From Virgibacillus litoralis (GTDB lineage: Bacteria; Bacillota; Bacilli; Bacillales; Amphibacillaceae): a stretch of 64,000 nt of DNA. The first letter of the stretch is position 1, and each line of letters begins with the position of its first letter. The stretch lies in assembly GCF_017873675.1 (NCBI RefSeq), contig NZ_JAGGKK010000002.1:124001-188000 (forward strand), written 5' to 3'. Below the pieces are notes generated by a model, which saw nothing but the letters and a program-made list of their open reading frames with translations, had not been told where the DNA came from and made no database searches. Shown here one piece after another: positions 20,152-30,494 of this stretch. Made by a program: the position numbers and the translations under genes.

Positions 20152-20165
20152 ATTATTCCTCCTGC

Positions 20166-20828
20166 TTAATCACTTTGAGCCAGTTTTTTCTCTAGCATAT
20201 TCACTAGCAATGTTAGAATCAGTACAATGAATAAATAATATATTGCTACAGTTAGATAATACGGAAGATAATCAAAGTTATTCGACCCCATCGTACTGGC
20301 AACCCCAAATAATTCCTGCATACCAATAAATGAGACGAGTGAGGAATCTTTTATACCAATTATAAATTGATTACCAAGTGATGGTACAGCACGACGAAAA
20401 GCCTGAGGTAATATTATTCTTCGCATTGTCAGTCCACTAGTCATTCCTAGAGTTCGTCCAGCTTCTCTTTGCCCTTTATCTATGGATTGTATAGCACCGC
20501 GGATAATTTCAGCAATATATGCGCCACTATGAAAGGCAAGTCCTGCTGCACCAGCCCAAAACATTGGGATCAGGAAGATTTCTGCCAGACCATAATATAG
20601 AACGAAGATTTGTACAATAAGTGGTGTCCCCCGAACAACCCAAATATACGCATCAGCTATCCATTGCAGAACCTTTATATTTGAAATTTTAAGTATTGCA
20701 AAAAATAAACCAATTACAAATGCAATCAGTAATGAAGCTGCTGATAATTCAAATGTAAGCCAAAGCCCCTTTAAAAATAAATCATAACTACCTGTAAAAA
20801 CTTCAAAAAAATGCGTAATTGCTGACAA
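20166..20828 (-). CDS. Polar amino-acid ABC transporter, permease subunit
   Basis: A 220-residue HisMQ/GlnP-type permease with about five spans. The EAA loop is visible as [22 protein letters not shown], which contacts the ATPase. [12 protein letters not shown] is the typical polar amino-acid permease motif. TTG 20828 is chosen because AAGGAG lies 8 bases upstream; the longer frame upstream has no ribosome site. A strong hairpin separates it from the upstream binding-protein gene. Confidence 0.93.
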   Translation of the reverse strand: MSAITHFFEVFTGSYDLFLKGLWLTFELSAASLLIAFVIGLFFAILKISNIKVLQWIADAYIWVVRGTPLIVQIFVLYYGLAEIFLIPMFWAGAAGLAFHSGAYIAEIIRGAIQSIDKGQREAGRTLGMTSGLTMRRIILPQAFRRAVPSLGNQFIIGIKDSSLVSFIGMQELFGVASTMGSNNFDYLPYYLTVAIYYLFIVLILTLLVNMLEKKLAQSD

Positions 20829-20855
20829 ATAATTCAACTCCTTTGTAAGGCACAA

Positions 20856-20879
20856 ATGTGCGCAAAATTATGCGCACAT
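20856..20879. terminator. Intercistronic hairpin after the binding-protein gene
   Basis: ATGTGCGCA (20856-20864) pairs perfectly with TGCGCACAT (20871-20879) over 6 bases, with no T-run. It lies 10 bases past the binding-protein stop. It probably stabilises the upstream message or partly attenuates, giving more binding protein than permease. Confidence 0.6.
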
Positions 20880-20889
20880 CTGCATTCTA

Positions 20890-21705
20890 TTATTCACTTA
20901 AACTATCTGGTTCCTGTGTAATATCAGCTCCAATATACTCTTTAGATAATTCTGCAAGTTTTCCGCTCTCTTTCAATTCTTTTAATGCCTTATTGATATC
21001 TTCAAGTAATTTATCATTATCTTTCGCAACACCTACCGCTTGTTCACTTACACCTAATTGTTCCTTTGCCTCTATTTCTAATCCATTTTCAATTGCTGTA
21101 CTTCCTGTAATCGCATCAGTGATTACTGCGTCGTGATGTCCTTTAGCTAATGACTGAAGGGCTACAACATCACTGTCAACTTGCGGAATATTATCAGTAT
21201 ATTCCTGAGCCATTTCAACGTAAGTAGAACCTCTGGAAACGGAAATTTCCTTTCCATCAAGGTCATCACTTGACTGTATATCACTGTCAAGTCTAGTATA
21301 AATTACTGGACCAGAGTAATAATACGCTTCTGAAAAATCAACCTCTTTCAACCGGTCTTCGGTAATCGTATGACTTGCAACTGCAATATCGTGACGTCCT
21401 TGTTTAACACCTGTAACAATACCAGCAAATTTTGATTTGTTCGGTACTGCTTCCAGCCCTAATTTTTCAGCAATTGCATTAGCAACTGCAACGTCATAAC
21501 CAGTCATCTCTCCACCTTCCATATAACTGAAAGGCTTAAATTCACCTGATGAAGCGAAATTTAGTTTTCCTTCTTCAATCAAGTTATATCCACTGCCTTC
21601 ATCAGAAGAAGAATCACCACCATCAGCTCCATCATCCCCTCCGCCACATGCAGCTAAAAGCATAATTATTAAGGCGAAAAATACTGTAATTTTCAGTTTT
21701 TTCAT
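20890..21705 (-). CDS. Polar amino-acid ABC transporter, substrate-binding lipoprotein
   Basis: A 271-residue extracellular lipoprotein. The signal peptide ends in the lipobox LLAAC, with the lipidated Cys at residue 20, followed by a Gly/Asp/Ser-rich linker. The SBP family 3 fold is visible from LNFASSGEFKPFSYMEGG, MTGYDVAVANAIAEKLG and DVDFSEAYYYSGP-like segments (here EVDFSEAYYYSGP). The substrate could be glutamine, arginine or a cystine-like compound and cannot be fixed from sequence. It is the first gene of the operon. Confidence 0.92.
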   Translation of the reverse strand: MKKLKITVFFALIIMLLAACGGGDDGADGGDSSSDEGSGYNLIEEGKLNFASSGEFKPFSYMEGGEMTGYDVAVANAIAEKLGLEAVPNKSKFAGIVTGVKQGRHDIAVASHTITEDRLKEVDFSEAYYYSGPVIYTRLDSDIQSSDDLDGKEISVSRGSTYVEMAQEYTDNIPQVDSDVVALQSLAKGHHDAVITDAITGSTAIENGLEIEAKEQLGVSEQAVGVAKDNDKLLEDINKALKELKESGKLAELSKEYIGADITQEPDSLSE

Positions 21706-22061
21706 AAACTAAACATCCTTCCATCTCTATTTTAATGCACACTAATCAACCCGCATCAATATTAGCAGCATACTGATAGATAAATTATATCAACATTGTG
21801 ATAAATGAACGAATGGCAAAAAGCTTCATATAGACAACCATTTTAACATTTAAATTACTATAGGGTTTATATCTCTTTCATACTTATGTATACGGTTTAA
21901 TCCTTTTATATCCTCTTTCATTCTTTGAAATTTTCTGAAAATACGAAACCTTAAAATCGTTAGCATTAGTGGCACAAGTGTAAAAATACTTTCTTACAGC
22001 TAAAAAAACTCTTTCCTACTCACTGAAGGAAAGAGTTTTCTTATTACTGCTGTTTAATAGT
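21706..22061. other. Intergenic region between ABC operon and engB
   Basis: Holds the engB terminator at its right end and an AT-rich leader of the ABC operon with no confidently assigned promoter or riboswitch. I see no small gene with a ribosome site. Confidence 0.5.
22003..22039 (-). terminator. Terminator of lonA-engB
   Basis: On the minus strand AAAACTCTTTCCT pairs with AGGAAAGAGTTTT over 9 bases, and the transcript continues into TTT. It lies about 20 bases after the engB stop. Confidence 0.85.
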
Positions 22062-22649
22062 TCAAATGTTAATATAGCTTCTTATAGCACTCCATGATTC
22101 GTCTTTTCCTTGACCTGTTTCCGTTGAAAAAGGAATAACAACATCTTCGGGATCCACTTGTAACGTTTGCTTTGTCCGTTTCAAATGTTTAGCATGTTTT
22201 CCTTTAGGAACTTTATCCAGTTTGGTTGCAATCACAATAATTGGTAAATCAAAGTGCTTTAAAAAAGCATACATCTGTATGTCGTCCTTGGTTGGTTCGT
22301 GACGAATATCTGTAATTAGTAATACAGCCTTTAGCGTATCTCTTGTTTCGAAATATTCTTCCATCATACTTCCCCATTTTTTTCTTTCCTTTTTGGAGAC
22401 TTTAGCATATCCATATCCAGGCACATCAACAAAGTAGAATGCCTCATTTATTTTGTAGAAATTCAATGTTTGTGTTTTTCCGGGTTTAGATGAAGTACGG
22501 GCTAAATTTTTCCTATGGATAAGCTTATTGATAAATGATGACTTTCCAACATTTGAGCGACCAGCAAGTGCAACTTCAGGAAGCTGGTCGTTTGGATATT
22601 GTTTTTGACTAACTGCACTAATTACAATTTCTGCATTAGTTACTTTCAT
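22062..22649 (-). CDS. engB: Ribosome biogenesis GTPase YsxC/EngB
   Basis: A 195-residue essential-type GTPase for late 50S subunit assembly. G motifs are GRSNVGKSS (G1, about 31-39), the TSSKPGKTQ switch, DVPGYGYA (G3) and ATKLDK (G4). ATG 22649 has GGAGGAG directly upstream. Its start overlaps the end of lonA by 14 bases, the lonA-engB coupling seen in B. subtilis. Confidence 0.96.
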   Translation of the reverse strand: MKVTNAEIVISAVSQKQYPNDQLPEVALAGRSNVGKSSFINKLIHRKNLARTSSKPGKTQTLNFYKINEAFYFVDVPGYGYAKVSKKERKKWGSMMEEYFETRDTLKAVLLITDIRHEPTKDDIQMYAFLKHFDLPIIVIATKLDKVPKGKHAKHLKRTKQTLQVDPEDVVIPFSTETGQGKDESWSAIRSYINI

Positions 22650-24966
22650 TTTTCTCCTCCACAAGTGCATGTTTTAATACTTGATCTAGGTGGTTCACCT
22701 TAATAAATGTAAGACCACTTCGTACACTTTCTGGGATATCCTCTATATCCTTTTCGTTCTCTTCAGGAATTATAATAGTTGTTATCCCTGCTCTATGCGC
22801 ACTTAAGGATTTTTCCTTTAAACCACCTATTGGTAAAACGCGACCACGCAGCGTGATTTCTCCGGTCATTCCAACTTCTTTTCTAACTGCACGACCTGTC
22901 AATGCGGAAACAAGGGCTGTTGCCATTGTAATACCAGCAGAAGGACCATCTTTTGGCGTCGCACCTTCAGGCACATGAATATGAATATCATATGTTTCAT
23001 AAAAATCAGGATTGATACTTAACTCTTTTGCGCGTGACCGAATATAACTGAAGGCAGCTTGTGCTGATTCTTGCATAACATCACCAAGTTTGCCTGTAAG
23101 TGTAAGCTTTCCCTTACCTGGATAATGGGAAACCTCAATTGACAGAGTATCCCCACCAGCTGCTGTATATGCAAGCCCTGTAGCAGCTCCAATTTGATTT
23201 TCCTGTTCCATTACACCATAACGGAAAATAGGTTTTCCAAGTAACTCCTCAATGCTTTTCTCCGTTACAACTACTCGTTTTTTCTCTTTAGAAATAATAA
23301 TTTTTGCTGCTTTTCGACATAGAGTTGCCAGCTGACGTTCCAATCCTCGTACACCTGCTTCTCGGGTATACGTACGGATTAGTTTCAACAAGGCATCATC
23401 CCGAATCTGCAAATTATTCTTAGTCAGACCGTTTTCCTTAAGTTGCTTTGATAACAAGTGTTCTTTAGCAATATGTAACTTTTCAACTTCAGTATATCCA
23501 GAAATAGAAATAAGCTCCATACGGTCCAATAATGGCCCCGGGATATTATTAACATAGTTGGCAGTCGCAACAAAAAGTACATTCGATAAGTCGTATGTTT
23601 CTTCAATAAAATGATCACTGAAATTACTATTTTGTTCTGGGTCCAACACTTCCAGCATTGCTGCAGATGGATCTCCACGAAAATCATTAGACATTTTATC
23701 AATTTCGTCTAATAAAAATACAGGATTGACTGTTTTAGCTTTTTTCATTCCCTGAATAATTCTTCCTGGCATAGCACCAATATAGGTACGTCGATGACCA
23801 CGAATCTCAGCATCATCTCTAATGCCACCTAATGAAGCACGAACAAAATTTCGATTTATCGATCTTGCAATGGATTTAGCTAATGAGGTTTTCCCTACCC
23901 CTGGTGGACCAACAAGGCAAAGAATTGGTCCTTTAATCGACTGAGTTAGTTTTTGTACAGCTAAATATTCAAGAATTCGTTCTTTTACCTTTTCCAATCC
24001 ATAATGATCTCTATCTAATATTTTCTGGGCATTATCAATCTCAATTGTATCTTTGGTTTTTTCCGTCCAAGGTAAGGCTATGAGCCATTCTACATAATTT
24101 CGGATAACTGAACTTTCAGCAGAACTTTGTGGTACTTTTTCGAATCGATCCAGTTCCTTCATAGCAACCTCAACGATGCGTTCAGGCATGTCTGATTCCT
24201 CAACTTTTTCTCTTAACTTTCCTACTTCACCAGACTTGCCATCTTTTTCACCAAGTTCCTTCTGTATCGCCTTCATTTGCTCACGCAAATAATATTCCTT
24301 TTGTGTTTTTTCCATAGATGTTTTAACACGCTGTCCGATTTTCTTTTCTAAATCAAGTACCTTTTTTTCATTTGTAATTAACCTTATTAGTTGCTGCAGT
24401 CGTTCTTTTACATTTACAGTTTCTAATAATTCCTGTTTATCTTTAATTTTTAAGGATAAATGTGATGTAATAATGTCAGCGAACCTGCTAGGTTCATCAA
24501 TATCTGAAACTGTTTCTAATGTTTCTTTTGTGATTTTTTGTGAGACTTTTATGTATTGTTCAAATTGCCCTAATAACGAACGCATAAGAGCTTCTTCTTC
24601 GTTCTTTTCATCATGTTGTTCTTCAATCTCTTTGATTTCAACATTAAATTCTTCATTTTCCTCGTTAAATTGAATAATTTCTCCGCGACGAAGCCCCTCT
24701 ACTAGCACACGCATTGTTCCATTCGGTAATTTCAACATTTGATTTACTTTTGCTATTGTACCAATTCTATATATGTCTTTTGGCTCTGGATCGTCCAAAC
24801 TCACCTTTTTCTGAGCAGCCAAAAAGATGGTTTGATCACCCATCATTGCTTTTTCTAATGCTGTAACGGATTTATCACGTCCAACATCTAAATGTAATAC
24901 CATTGATGGAAAAACAAGCAATCCGCGTAATGGCAGGAGGGGAAGCTGAATTGTATCTTTTGTCAT
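22636..24966 (-). CDS. lonA: ATP-dependent Lon protease
   Basis: A 776-residue cytosolic protease for damaged and regulatory proteins. The N-terminal substrate domain begins [14 protein letters not shown]. The AAA+ domain has Walker [10 protein letters not shown] (about 355-363) and Walker [10 protein letters not shown]. The peptidase domain has the catalytic Ser in [10 protein letters not shown] and the Lys in [17 protein letters not shown] 24966 follows GGAGG. B. subtilis has a second gene, lonB, between clpX and lonA; here those genes are separated by only about 260 bases and no lonB is present. Confidence 0.97.
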   Translation of the reverse strand: MTKDTIQLPLLPLRGLLVFPSMVLHLDVGRDKSVTALEKAMMGDQTIFLAAQKKVSLDDPEPKDIYRIGTIAKVNQMLKLPNGTMRVLVEGLRRGEIIQFNEENEEFNVEIKEIEEQHDEKNEEEALMRSLLGQFEQYIKVSQKITKETLETVSDIDEPSRFADIITSHLSLKIKDKQELLETVNVKERLQQLIRLITNEKKVLDLEKKIGQRVKTSMEKTQKEYYLREQMKAIQKELGEKDGKSGEVGKLREKVEESDMPERIVEVAMKELDRFEKVPQSSAESSVIRNYVEWLIALPWTEKTKDTIEIDNAQKILDRDHYGLEKVKERILEYLAVQKLTQSIKGPILCLVGPPGVGKTSLAKSIARSINRNFVRASLGGIRDDAEIRGHRRTYIGAMPGRIIQGMKKAKTVNPVFLLDEIDKMSNDFRGDPSAAMLEVLDPEQNSNFSDHFIEETYDLSNVLFVATANYVNNIPGPLLDRMELISISGYTEVEKLHIAKEHLLSKQLKENGLTKNNLQIRDDALLKLIRTYTREAGVRGLERQLATLCRKAAKIIISKEKKRVVVTEKSIEELLGKPIFRYGVMEQENQIGAATGLAYTAAGGDTLSIEVSHYPGKGKLTLTGKLGDVMQESAQAAFSYIRSRAKELSINPDFYETYDIHIHVPEGATPKDGPSAGITMATALVSALTGRAVRKEVGMTGEITLRGRVLPIGGLKEKSLSAHRAGITTIIIPEENEKDIEDIPESVRSGLTFIKVNHLDQVLKHALVEEKNESN

Positions 24967-25131
24967 AGTTTGTACCTCCGTAATATGTACTGAAATAAAT
25001 ATGTACTATTGTTTATTATTGCTTAAAGTTTATAGAAAACTTTCCCATTTGTAAACGAAAAAATCCCGGAAAGATAACTGTGATTAGTATTACCTGATGT
25101 TGACATACTAAACACGAAATATAACAAGAAA

Positions 25132-25206
25132 GAGACTGACATTGGGCTAACAATTTGGAACCTCAATAAATGATTATTGAAGAAGATCATAAGCCAAGTC
25201 AGTCTC
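25132..25206 (-). terminator. Long-loop inverted repeat downstream of clpX
   Basis: GAGACTGAC (25132-25140) and GTCAGTCTC (25198-25206) are perfect inverted copies. Inner TTGGGCT and AGCCAA extend the stem. It lies 24 bases after the clpX stop and its shape and terminal motif resemble the element at 54658-54730. Confidence 0.6.
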
Positions 25207-25230
25207 ATATTATTTAATTACCCAAATGGT

Positions 25231-26508
25231 TTATGCACTTTCTTTAGGAAGCTTTACACTTCCTTCTTTTACAGTTCCATCAACAAGTACTAGCTTTGGA
25301 TGACCATTTTCCTGGAGAACCGTATCCTTCGTAATAATACACTTCTCAATGTCCTCACGTGATGGAAGTTCAAACATAACGTCCAGCATAATACTCTCAA
25401 TGATGGAACGTAAACCTCTTGCACCAGTTTTTCGTTCAATCGCTCTTTTTGCTATTTCAACTAGAGCTTCTTCTTCAAACTCAAGTTCGACATCATCTAT
25501 CTGGAATAGCTTAACATATTGTTTTACAAGTGCGTTTTTAGGTTTTGTCAATATCTCAACTAACGCCTCTTCATCTAACGGTTCAAGACTTCCTACAACC
25601 GGAATTCTTCCGATGAACTCTGGAATAAGACCATAACGTAGCAGGTCTTCTGGTAATACTTTTTGTAGAAGTTCACCCATTTCAAGATCTTGTTGTTCTT
25701 CGTTTGAACCAAATCCAATAACTGTCTTACCAAGTCGACGTTTAATTATTTGATCAATACCATCAAAAGCTCCACCAACTATAAATAATACATTAGTTGT
25801 GTCGATTTGGATAAATTCCTGATGAGGATGTTTCCGTCCGCCTTGTGGTGGAACGCTTGCAACAGTTCCTTCAAGAATCTTTAATAGTGCCTGTTGCACA
25901 CCTTCACCGGACACGTCACGAGTAATTGACGGGTTCTCTGATTTACGTGCAACCTTATCAATTTCATCGATGTAAATAATACCTTTCTCGGCTTTTTCAA
26001 CATCATAATCAGCTGATTGGATAAGTTTTAATAAGATATTTTCAACATCTTCACCAACATAACCAGCTTCAGTTAGTGATGTTGCATCAGCCATAGCAAA
26101 TGGAACATTTAAAATTCTTGCCAGTGTCTGTGCAAGCAATGTTTTACCACTACCTGTTGGTCCAAGCATAGCGATGTTACTTTTTGCGAGTTCTACGTCA
26201 TCTGAATTTTTAGGTGTGTTAATACGTTTATAATGGTTATATACCGCTACAGATAAATTCTTCTTTGCCTTTTCCTGTCCGATAACATAATCATTAAGAA
26301 TTTCACAAATTTCCTTTGGTTTAGGTACTTCCTTAAACTCAGTTTCTTCTTCCGTACCGAGTTCTTCTTCAACTATTTCTGTACAAAGTTCTATGCATTC
26401 ATCACATATATAAACACCAGGTCCGGCAACGAGCTTGCGAACTTGATCTTGACCTTTCCCACAAAACGAACATTTTAATTGTCCTTTTTCTTCATTAAAT
26501 TTAAACAT
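25231..26508 (-). CDS. clpX: ATP-dependent Clp protease ATP-binding subunit ClpX
   Basis: Unfolds tagged proteins and feeds them to ClpP. It opens with a zinc-binding domain holding four cysteines (CSFCGKGQ and CDECIELC, residues 9-37). The AAA+ core follows with Walker A GPTGSGKT (about 115-122) and Walker [10 protein letters not shown]. The ClpP-binding loop reads IGFG (in KTVIGFGSN). At 425 residues it is typical. AGGAGTG precedes the ATG. Its position between lonA and tig matches B. subtilis. Confidence 0.97.
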   Translation of the reverse strand: MFKFNEEKGQLKCSFCGKGQDQVRKLVAGPGVYICDECIELCTEIVEEELGTEEETEFKEVPKPKEICEILNDYVIGQEKAKKNLSVAVYNHYKRINTPKNSDDVELAKSNIAMLGPTGSGKTLLAQTLARILNVPFAMADATSLTEAGYVGEDVENILLKLIQSADYDVEKAEKGIIYIDEIDKVARKSENPSITRDVSGEGVQQALLKILEGTVASVPPQGGRKHPHQEFIQIDTTNVLFIVGGAFDGIDQIIKRRLGKTVIGFGSNEEQQDLEMGELLQKVLPEDLLRYGLIPEFIGRIPVVGSLEPLDEEALVEILTKPKNALVKQYVKLFQIDDVELEFEEEALVEIAKRAIERKTGARGLRSIIESIMLDVMFELPSREDIEKCIITKDTVLQENGHPKLVLVDGTVKEGSVKLPKESA

Positions 26509-27011
26509 TGCATTTTCACTCCTAAAAGTTTAAATCTTCGTCTCAAACTTCATCTTTGTATAATTTAACTTGCACTGTCATCATATCAAATCAAAATAAG
26601 AAAACAAAACAATAACCTCTTCTTTATTTATCATTTTATTATGGAGAATTTTATAAAAAAGTCAAATGATACTACTTATTCTATATGTTACATTGTTAGC
26701 TAAAATCGATAATTAATAATAACTATATTATCCAGTCCTTAATTATCGTATGTTAGTCAAATACGATAGATAACAAAATTTATCGACTTTCAAAAAGTAA
26801 ATCTAAAATATACCAATTCCCTAGTAATACTTTTGAGACAAATTGTGTTTATCACAAAGTTAAAACAAGGTGCGAATAGTTCGCACCTTGTTTAGAAAAC
26901 TTGGCAGATCGTCAAGTTTAAATAGCGACAGCCTTATTTGTATTTATGCAGTAAGACTAATTTCTTAGCTACTAAATAATCATCTTCAGTTTAAGTCTAT
27001 AAGCAAAGTGA
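26509..27011. other. Intergenic region between clpX and tig
   Basis: About 500 AT-rich bases on the clpX 5' side. It holds the strong tig hairpin at 26863-26893 and presumably the clpX promoter, which I cannot pick with confidence. No small gene with a ribosome site is visible. Confidence 0.5.
26863..26893 (-). terminator. Terminator of tig
   Basis: AAACAAGGTGCGAA (26863-26876) and TTCGCACCTTGTTT (26880-26893) form a perfect 14-pair stem with a 3-base loop, ending in TTTT on the minus strand. It is about 120 bases after the tig stop. Confidence 0.8.
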
Positions 27012-28298
27012 TTATACAGTTTTACTATTTTCAACTAAGAAATCAAGAGCTTTTTTAAACTTCAGATCCTCTTTAATAGCGTCAGCGTTTCCACCTAACA
27101 TTTGCTTCAATTGCTCAACCTCAGCCCCATACATGGAAGCCATATTCGTAAGCTCAGCATCCACATCGTCTTCCGTTACTTCAAGGTTTTCCGCATTGAA
27201 AATAGCTTCTAATGTTAAATTCGTTTTCACACGTTTTTGAGCATCTTCCTTCATTTGTTCTTTCAATGCTTCTTCATCCTGCCCGGAAAATTGGAAATAC
27301 ATATCCATTGTCATACCTTGCTGTTGCAAACGTTGTTCAAATTCTTTGAGCATACGGTCAAGTTCAGTATTTACCATTGATTCTGGAATCTCTACTTCTG
27401 TATTTTCTGAAGCCTGTTCAATTAGTGATTCACGCATCTGATTGTCAGCATCTTGTTTCTTTTGTGCTTCCAACTCTTCTTTTTTCTTCGTTTTCAACTC
27501 TTCAAGTGTTTCCACTTCTTCGTCAACATCTTTTGCAAACTCATCATCAAGTTCTGGCAATTCTTTTGTTTTAACGTCATGAATTTTTACTTTAAATAGA
27601 GCTTTTTGACCAGCTAATTGTTCTGCATGATAATCTTCAGGGAAAGTTATTTCAATTTCTGTCTCTTCACCTGATTTTTTACCGACTAATTGTTCTTCAA
27701 ATCCAGGGATGAACTGCCCAGATCCGATTTCTAATGAATGATCTTCACCTTTTCCACCTTCAAATGCTTCTCCATCTAAGAAACCTTCAAAGTCCATAAC
27801 TACTGTGTCGCCTTCTTCTACTGTACCTTCTTCTTTGATAATAAGTTCTGCCTGATGTTCACGCTGATGTTCGATTTCATGATCTACATCTTCGTCTGTA
27901 ACATCAACTGACTGTTCTTCAACTTCCAGGCCTTTATATTCACCTAAAGTTGCTTCTGGCTTAACTGTAACTTTTGCAGTAAAGATAAGTTCTTTTCCTT
28001 GTTCAATTTCTTCGATATCAACTTCAGGTTGTTCAATTGGTTCAATACCAGTCTCTTCTACAGCTTTCATATAAGCGTCTGGTAAAATGATATCAACCGC
28101 ATCCTGATATAATGATTCTACGCCGAAGCGATTTTCAAATATTTTACGTGGTACTTTTCCTTTACGGAAGCCTGGAATTTGAACATCTTTTACAACTTTT
28201 TTGAATGCTTGGTCCAACCCACGATCAAATTCCTCAGGACTTACTTCTATTGTTAGTACTCCTTGATTACCTTCCTGTTTTTCCCATTTTGCTGACAT
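27012..28298 (-). CDS. tig: Trigger factor, ribosome-associated chaperone
   Basis: A peptidyl-prolyl isomerase and chaperone at the ribosome exit tunnel. The ribosome-binding loop GFRKGKVPR (about 44-52) is intact. The FKBP-type domain follows (about 165-245, [20 protein letters not shown]), then an acidic alpha-helical C-terminal domain. The length of 428 residues is normal. ATG 28298 follows GGAGGG by 7 bases; an upstream ATG in the same frame overlaps that site. Confidence 0.97.
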   Translation of the reverse strand: MSAKWEKQEGNQGVLTIEVSPEEFDRGLDQAFKKVVKDVQIPGFRKGKVPRKIFENRFGVESLYQDAVDIILPDAYMKAVEETGIEPIEQPEVDIEEIEQGKELIFTAKVTVKPEATLGEYKGLEVEEQSVDVTDEDVDHEIEHQREHQAELIIKEEGTVEEGDTVVMDFEGFLDGEAFEGGKGEDHSLEIGSGQFIPGFEEQLVGKKSGEETEIEITFPEDYHAEQLAGQKALFKVKIHDVKTKELPELDDEFAKDVDEEVETLEELKTKKKEELEAQKKQDADNQMRESLIEQASENTEVEIPESMVNTELDRMLKEFEQRLQQQGMTMDMYFQFSGQDEEALKEQMKEDAQKRVKTNLTLEAIFNAENLEVTEDDVDAELTNMASMYGAEVEQLKQMLGGNADAIKEDLKFKKALDFLVENSKTV

Positions 28299-28438
28299 AA
28301 AATTTCCCTCCAAAATCTAATATTCCTTTTAAATTTCACGTTCATCAATATAAATAAATATATATAATGATCAAGTTTACAACCATCTCATTATAACATA
28401 ATTACTAGTGCTTTCAAGCATTACGGCTACTCTATAGA

Positions 28439-29419
28439 CTATGCTTCAATGATTGTTAAGTATAAAGCCTCGCACATTTTGATTTCATCTACATATCTTT
28501 CAACCGGCTCATCCAAATGCCTACTATCTTCAGTATGTAAATCCAAATATTCTTCACCAATCGTCGATAACGCTTCAGCTATATGAATGATATCTCTATC
28601 ATTTGGCATGATTGGATACCTTACATATACGTATCGATATAAAAGCCTTTCAACTAATTGAAACAATGATGGATTCTTTTGTTCCAGTTCATTAATTAGT
28701 AAAAGTGTCTGCTTCATTGTTTTATGTGAACTAATTTCAGGTACATTTACCGGGGGGATGGTCAATTGTTTATTAAGTTTATTTACGGTAACTTCATCTG
28801 AAATCCTTTTTTCTTGCAGCCATTTAAAAATTGCTGTTTTGGTAACCGGATGTACATTATTTTCTATCAATAAGGTCTTAATAGAATCTGTTGGGTTAGC
28901 ATTTATTTTACGCATTTGTTCTACTAAACGCCATTGTTGCACATGGTTCTCCTGTTTAACAGCCTTTAACAATTCATCTATGTATTCGGAAGACTTTTCG
29001 TTTCTAATTTCATTTTTCATATTCTTACTCATGTCGTAAAGCTGTTGAAACTGTTCGCGAATCACTTCTGGAACAACCTCTGATTCAAATTCAAATTCTA
29101 CTTGTTCCATCAATAATTCATATTGACTAGTCTGGAACAATATTGTTAAGTAAATATGTAAGTAATGATAATAATTTTCATCTTTATATTTCAATACCGC
29201 TTCACATAAATCTTGCGCTTCTACATAACGATCCATTTCCATCAGACAAATTAACTTGCCTATTACAATTTCATGATTATCGATATGGTAGCTTAGTAAC
29301 TGATCCAGTTTTGTTAATGCTTCCTCATATCTTTTTTCTTTAATAGCCTTTAAACTTTCTTCTTCTAAAGCTGTTCGCCACTTTGGAAAAAGAATCACGT
29401 TTTCTTTATTGCTTTGCAT
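28439..29419 (-). CDS. ysoA: YsoA-like TPR protein
   Basis: A 326-residue soluble protein with TPR-like helical pairs in the N-terminal half (about residues 12-130, EEESLKAIKEKRYEEALTKL and MEMDRYVEAQDLCEAVLKYK). The C-terminal half carries conserved-looking charged helices. The position next to tig and its size match B. subtilis YsoA, whose role is unknown. GAAGGGAG precedes the ATG. Confidence 0.75.
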   Translation of the reverse strand: MQSNKENVILFPKWRTALEEESLKAIKEKRYEEALTKLDQLLSYHIDNHEIVIGKLICLMEMDRYVEAQDLCEAVLKYKDENYYHYLHIYLTILFQTSQYELLMEQVEFEFESEVVPEVIREQFQQLYDMSKNMKNEIRNEKSSEYIDELLKAVKQENHVQQWRLVEQMRKINANPTDSIKTLLIENNVHPVTKTAIFKWLQEKRISDEVTVNKLNKQLTIPPVNVPEISSHKTMKQTLLLINELEQKNPSLFQLVERLLYRYVYVRYPIMPNDRDIIHIAEALSTIGEEYLDLHTEDSRHLDEPVERYVDEIKMCEALYLTIIEA

Positions 29420-29517
29420 CTTTTTTTATTCACTCCCTTCTCATGTTTATTTTTGTTTTTCCCGTAATAAATATACATACCCGGTTAATTGAAAAATAAA
29501 CCTTTAAGATAATAAAA

Positions 29518-29549
29518 GAGAAACCTATGAATTTGTTGATAGGTTTCTC
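29518..29549 (-). terminator. Terminator of the tRNA pair
   Basis: GAGAAACCTAT (29518-29528) and ATAGGTTTCTC (29539-29549) form a perfect 11-pair stem, followed on the minus strand by TTTTATT. It lies 7 bases past the tRNA-Arg 3' end. Confidence 0.85.
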
Positions 29550-29556
29550 CGGATGA

Positions 29557-29630
29557 TGTCCCAGGCAGGATTCGAACCTGCGACCCACAGCTTAGAAGGC
29601 TGTTGCTCTATCCTACTGAGCTACTGGGAC
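29557..29630 (-). tRNA. tRNA-Arg (anticodon TCT)
   Basis: The minus strand folds as a cloverleaf: acceptor GTCCCAG/CTGGGAC, D arm with AGCTCAGTAGGATAGAGC, anticodon arm CAGCC-TTCTAA-GCTG reading TCT, and T arm GCAGGTTCGAATCCTGC. The 3' CCA is not encoded. It decodes AGA/AGG. Confidence 0.97.
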
Positions 29631-29636
29631 ACATGG

Positions 29637-29707
29637 AGCGGGTGATGGGAATCGAACCCACGATATCAGCTTGGAAGGCTGAAGTTTTACCACTAAACTA
29701 CACCCGC
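29637..29707 (-). tRNA. tRNA-Gly (anticodon TCC)
   Basis: The minus strand folds as a cloverleaf: acceptor GCGGGTG/CACCCGC, D arm TAGTTTAGTGGTAAAACT, anticodon arm with CTTCCAA reading TCC, and T arm TGGGTTCGATTCCCA. CCA is not encoded. It is 6 bases upstream of tRNA-Arg and probably shares its transcript. Confidence 0.97.
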
Positions 29708-29913
29708 ATATTATGTATTTAATTATAACAATCCATTTCATCTCCAAGTTGATTTCGAACTGTATCACCTCGAGGTAACTTCCCAGTATATTCGGTAGAA
29801 GCATACTCGCAGCTTAAATTTCAACACTGCAACACATCACATGCATTTTTTGAACGAACAAGAATTATTATATGCATTTTGAAAATATTTGTCAATAGCA
29901 TAATAAAATAAAT

Positions 29914-29952
29914 GCTTTTCATTAAGTTGACTTATACTCCTTAATGAAAAGC
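29914..29952 (-). terminator. Terminator of the rph-rdgB-yfcE-like operon
   Basis: GCTTTTCATTAAG (29914-29926) and CTTAATGAAAAGC (29940-29952) are perfect 13-base inverted copies with a 13-base loop, followed by an ATTTATTTT tract on the minus strand. It lies 8 bases after the phosphoesterase stop. Confidence 0.75.
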
Positions 29953-29960
29953 TAAGAATG

Positions 29961-30473
29961 TTACGTAAAAGTAATATTAAGCGAAAGGTCTTCCATAAAA
30001 TCACCTTCAACCGTATAAAAATTCACCTGGACTTCATCTAAGTTATCCCATTCTAAGATAGCATATGTTCGTTCAGCCCTTACCCTGGGCAGTAAAATAC
30101 TGCCTGGATTAATCACTAGTTGATTTCCAACCTTTTCAGCCATAGCAATGTGTGTATGACCGTAGCATACTACCTGAGCATCTTCTTCTTCTCCACGATA
30201 CGAAATTGTCATTAAATTGGATTTCACATGATGATGGTGACCATGTGCGATATAAAAGCGAAGACCCTCGATTAAGCTTGTTTGCTCTAAAGGATATCTT
30301 GAATCAAAATCACAATTTCCAGCAACTTTTATGAAGCCAGTCATCTCTGGCGCGTCCATGTCTAATTCCGAATCTCCGCAATGTATCATATACTTTAAAT
30401 CATGTCGTTCTTTAATTTCGTTTAGTTCATTTGTAGAACCATGACTATCACTTACAATTAAAACACTCGGCAT
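29961..30473 (-). CDS. ysnB: YfcE/MJ0936-family metallophosphoesterase (YsnB-like)
   Basis: A 170-residue phosphodiesterase-type enzyme. The two-metal site is visible as SDSHG (8-12), HCGDSE (31-36), GNCD (52-55), GHHHH (about 75-79) and GHTH (about 100-103). The natural substrate is uncertain; family members hydrolyse test phosphodiesters. It ends the rph-rdgB-ysnB cluster, 21 bases after rdgB, as in B. subtilis. Confidence 0.92.
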   Translation of the reverse strand: MPSVLIVSDSHGSTNELNEIKERHDLKYMIHCGDSELDMDAPEMTGFIKVAGNCDFDSRYPLEQTSLIEGLRFYIAHGHHHHVKSNLMTISYRGEEEDAQVVCYGHTHIAMAEKVGNQLVINPGSILLPRVRAERTYAILEWDNLDEVQVNFYTVEGDFMEDLSLNITFT

Positions 30474-30494
30474 AATAACACCTCACATTATCAC

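Noticed and set aside
25023-25208. Minus-strand 61-residue frame in the lonA-clpX gap
   Set aside because: Covers the inverted repeat at 25132-25206 and has no ribosome site or domain.
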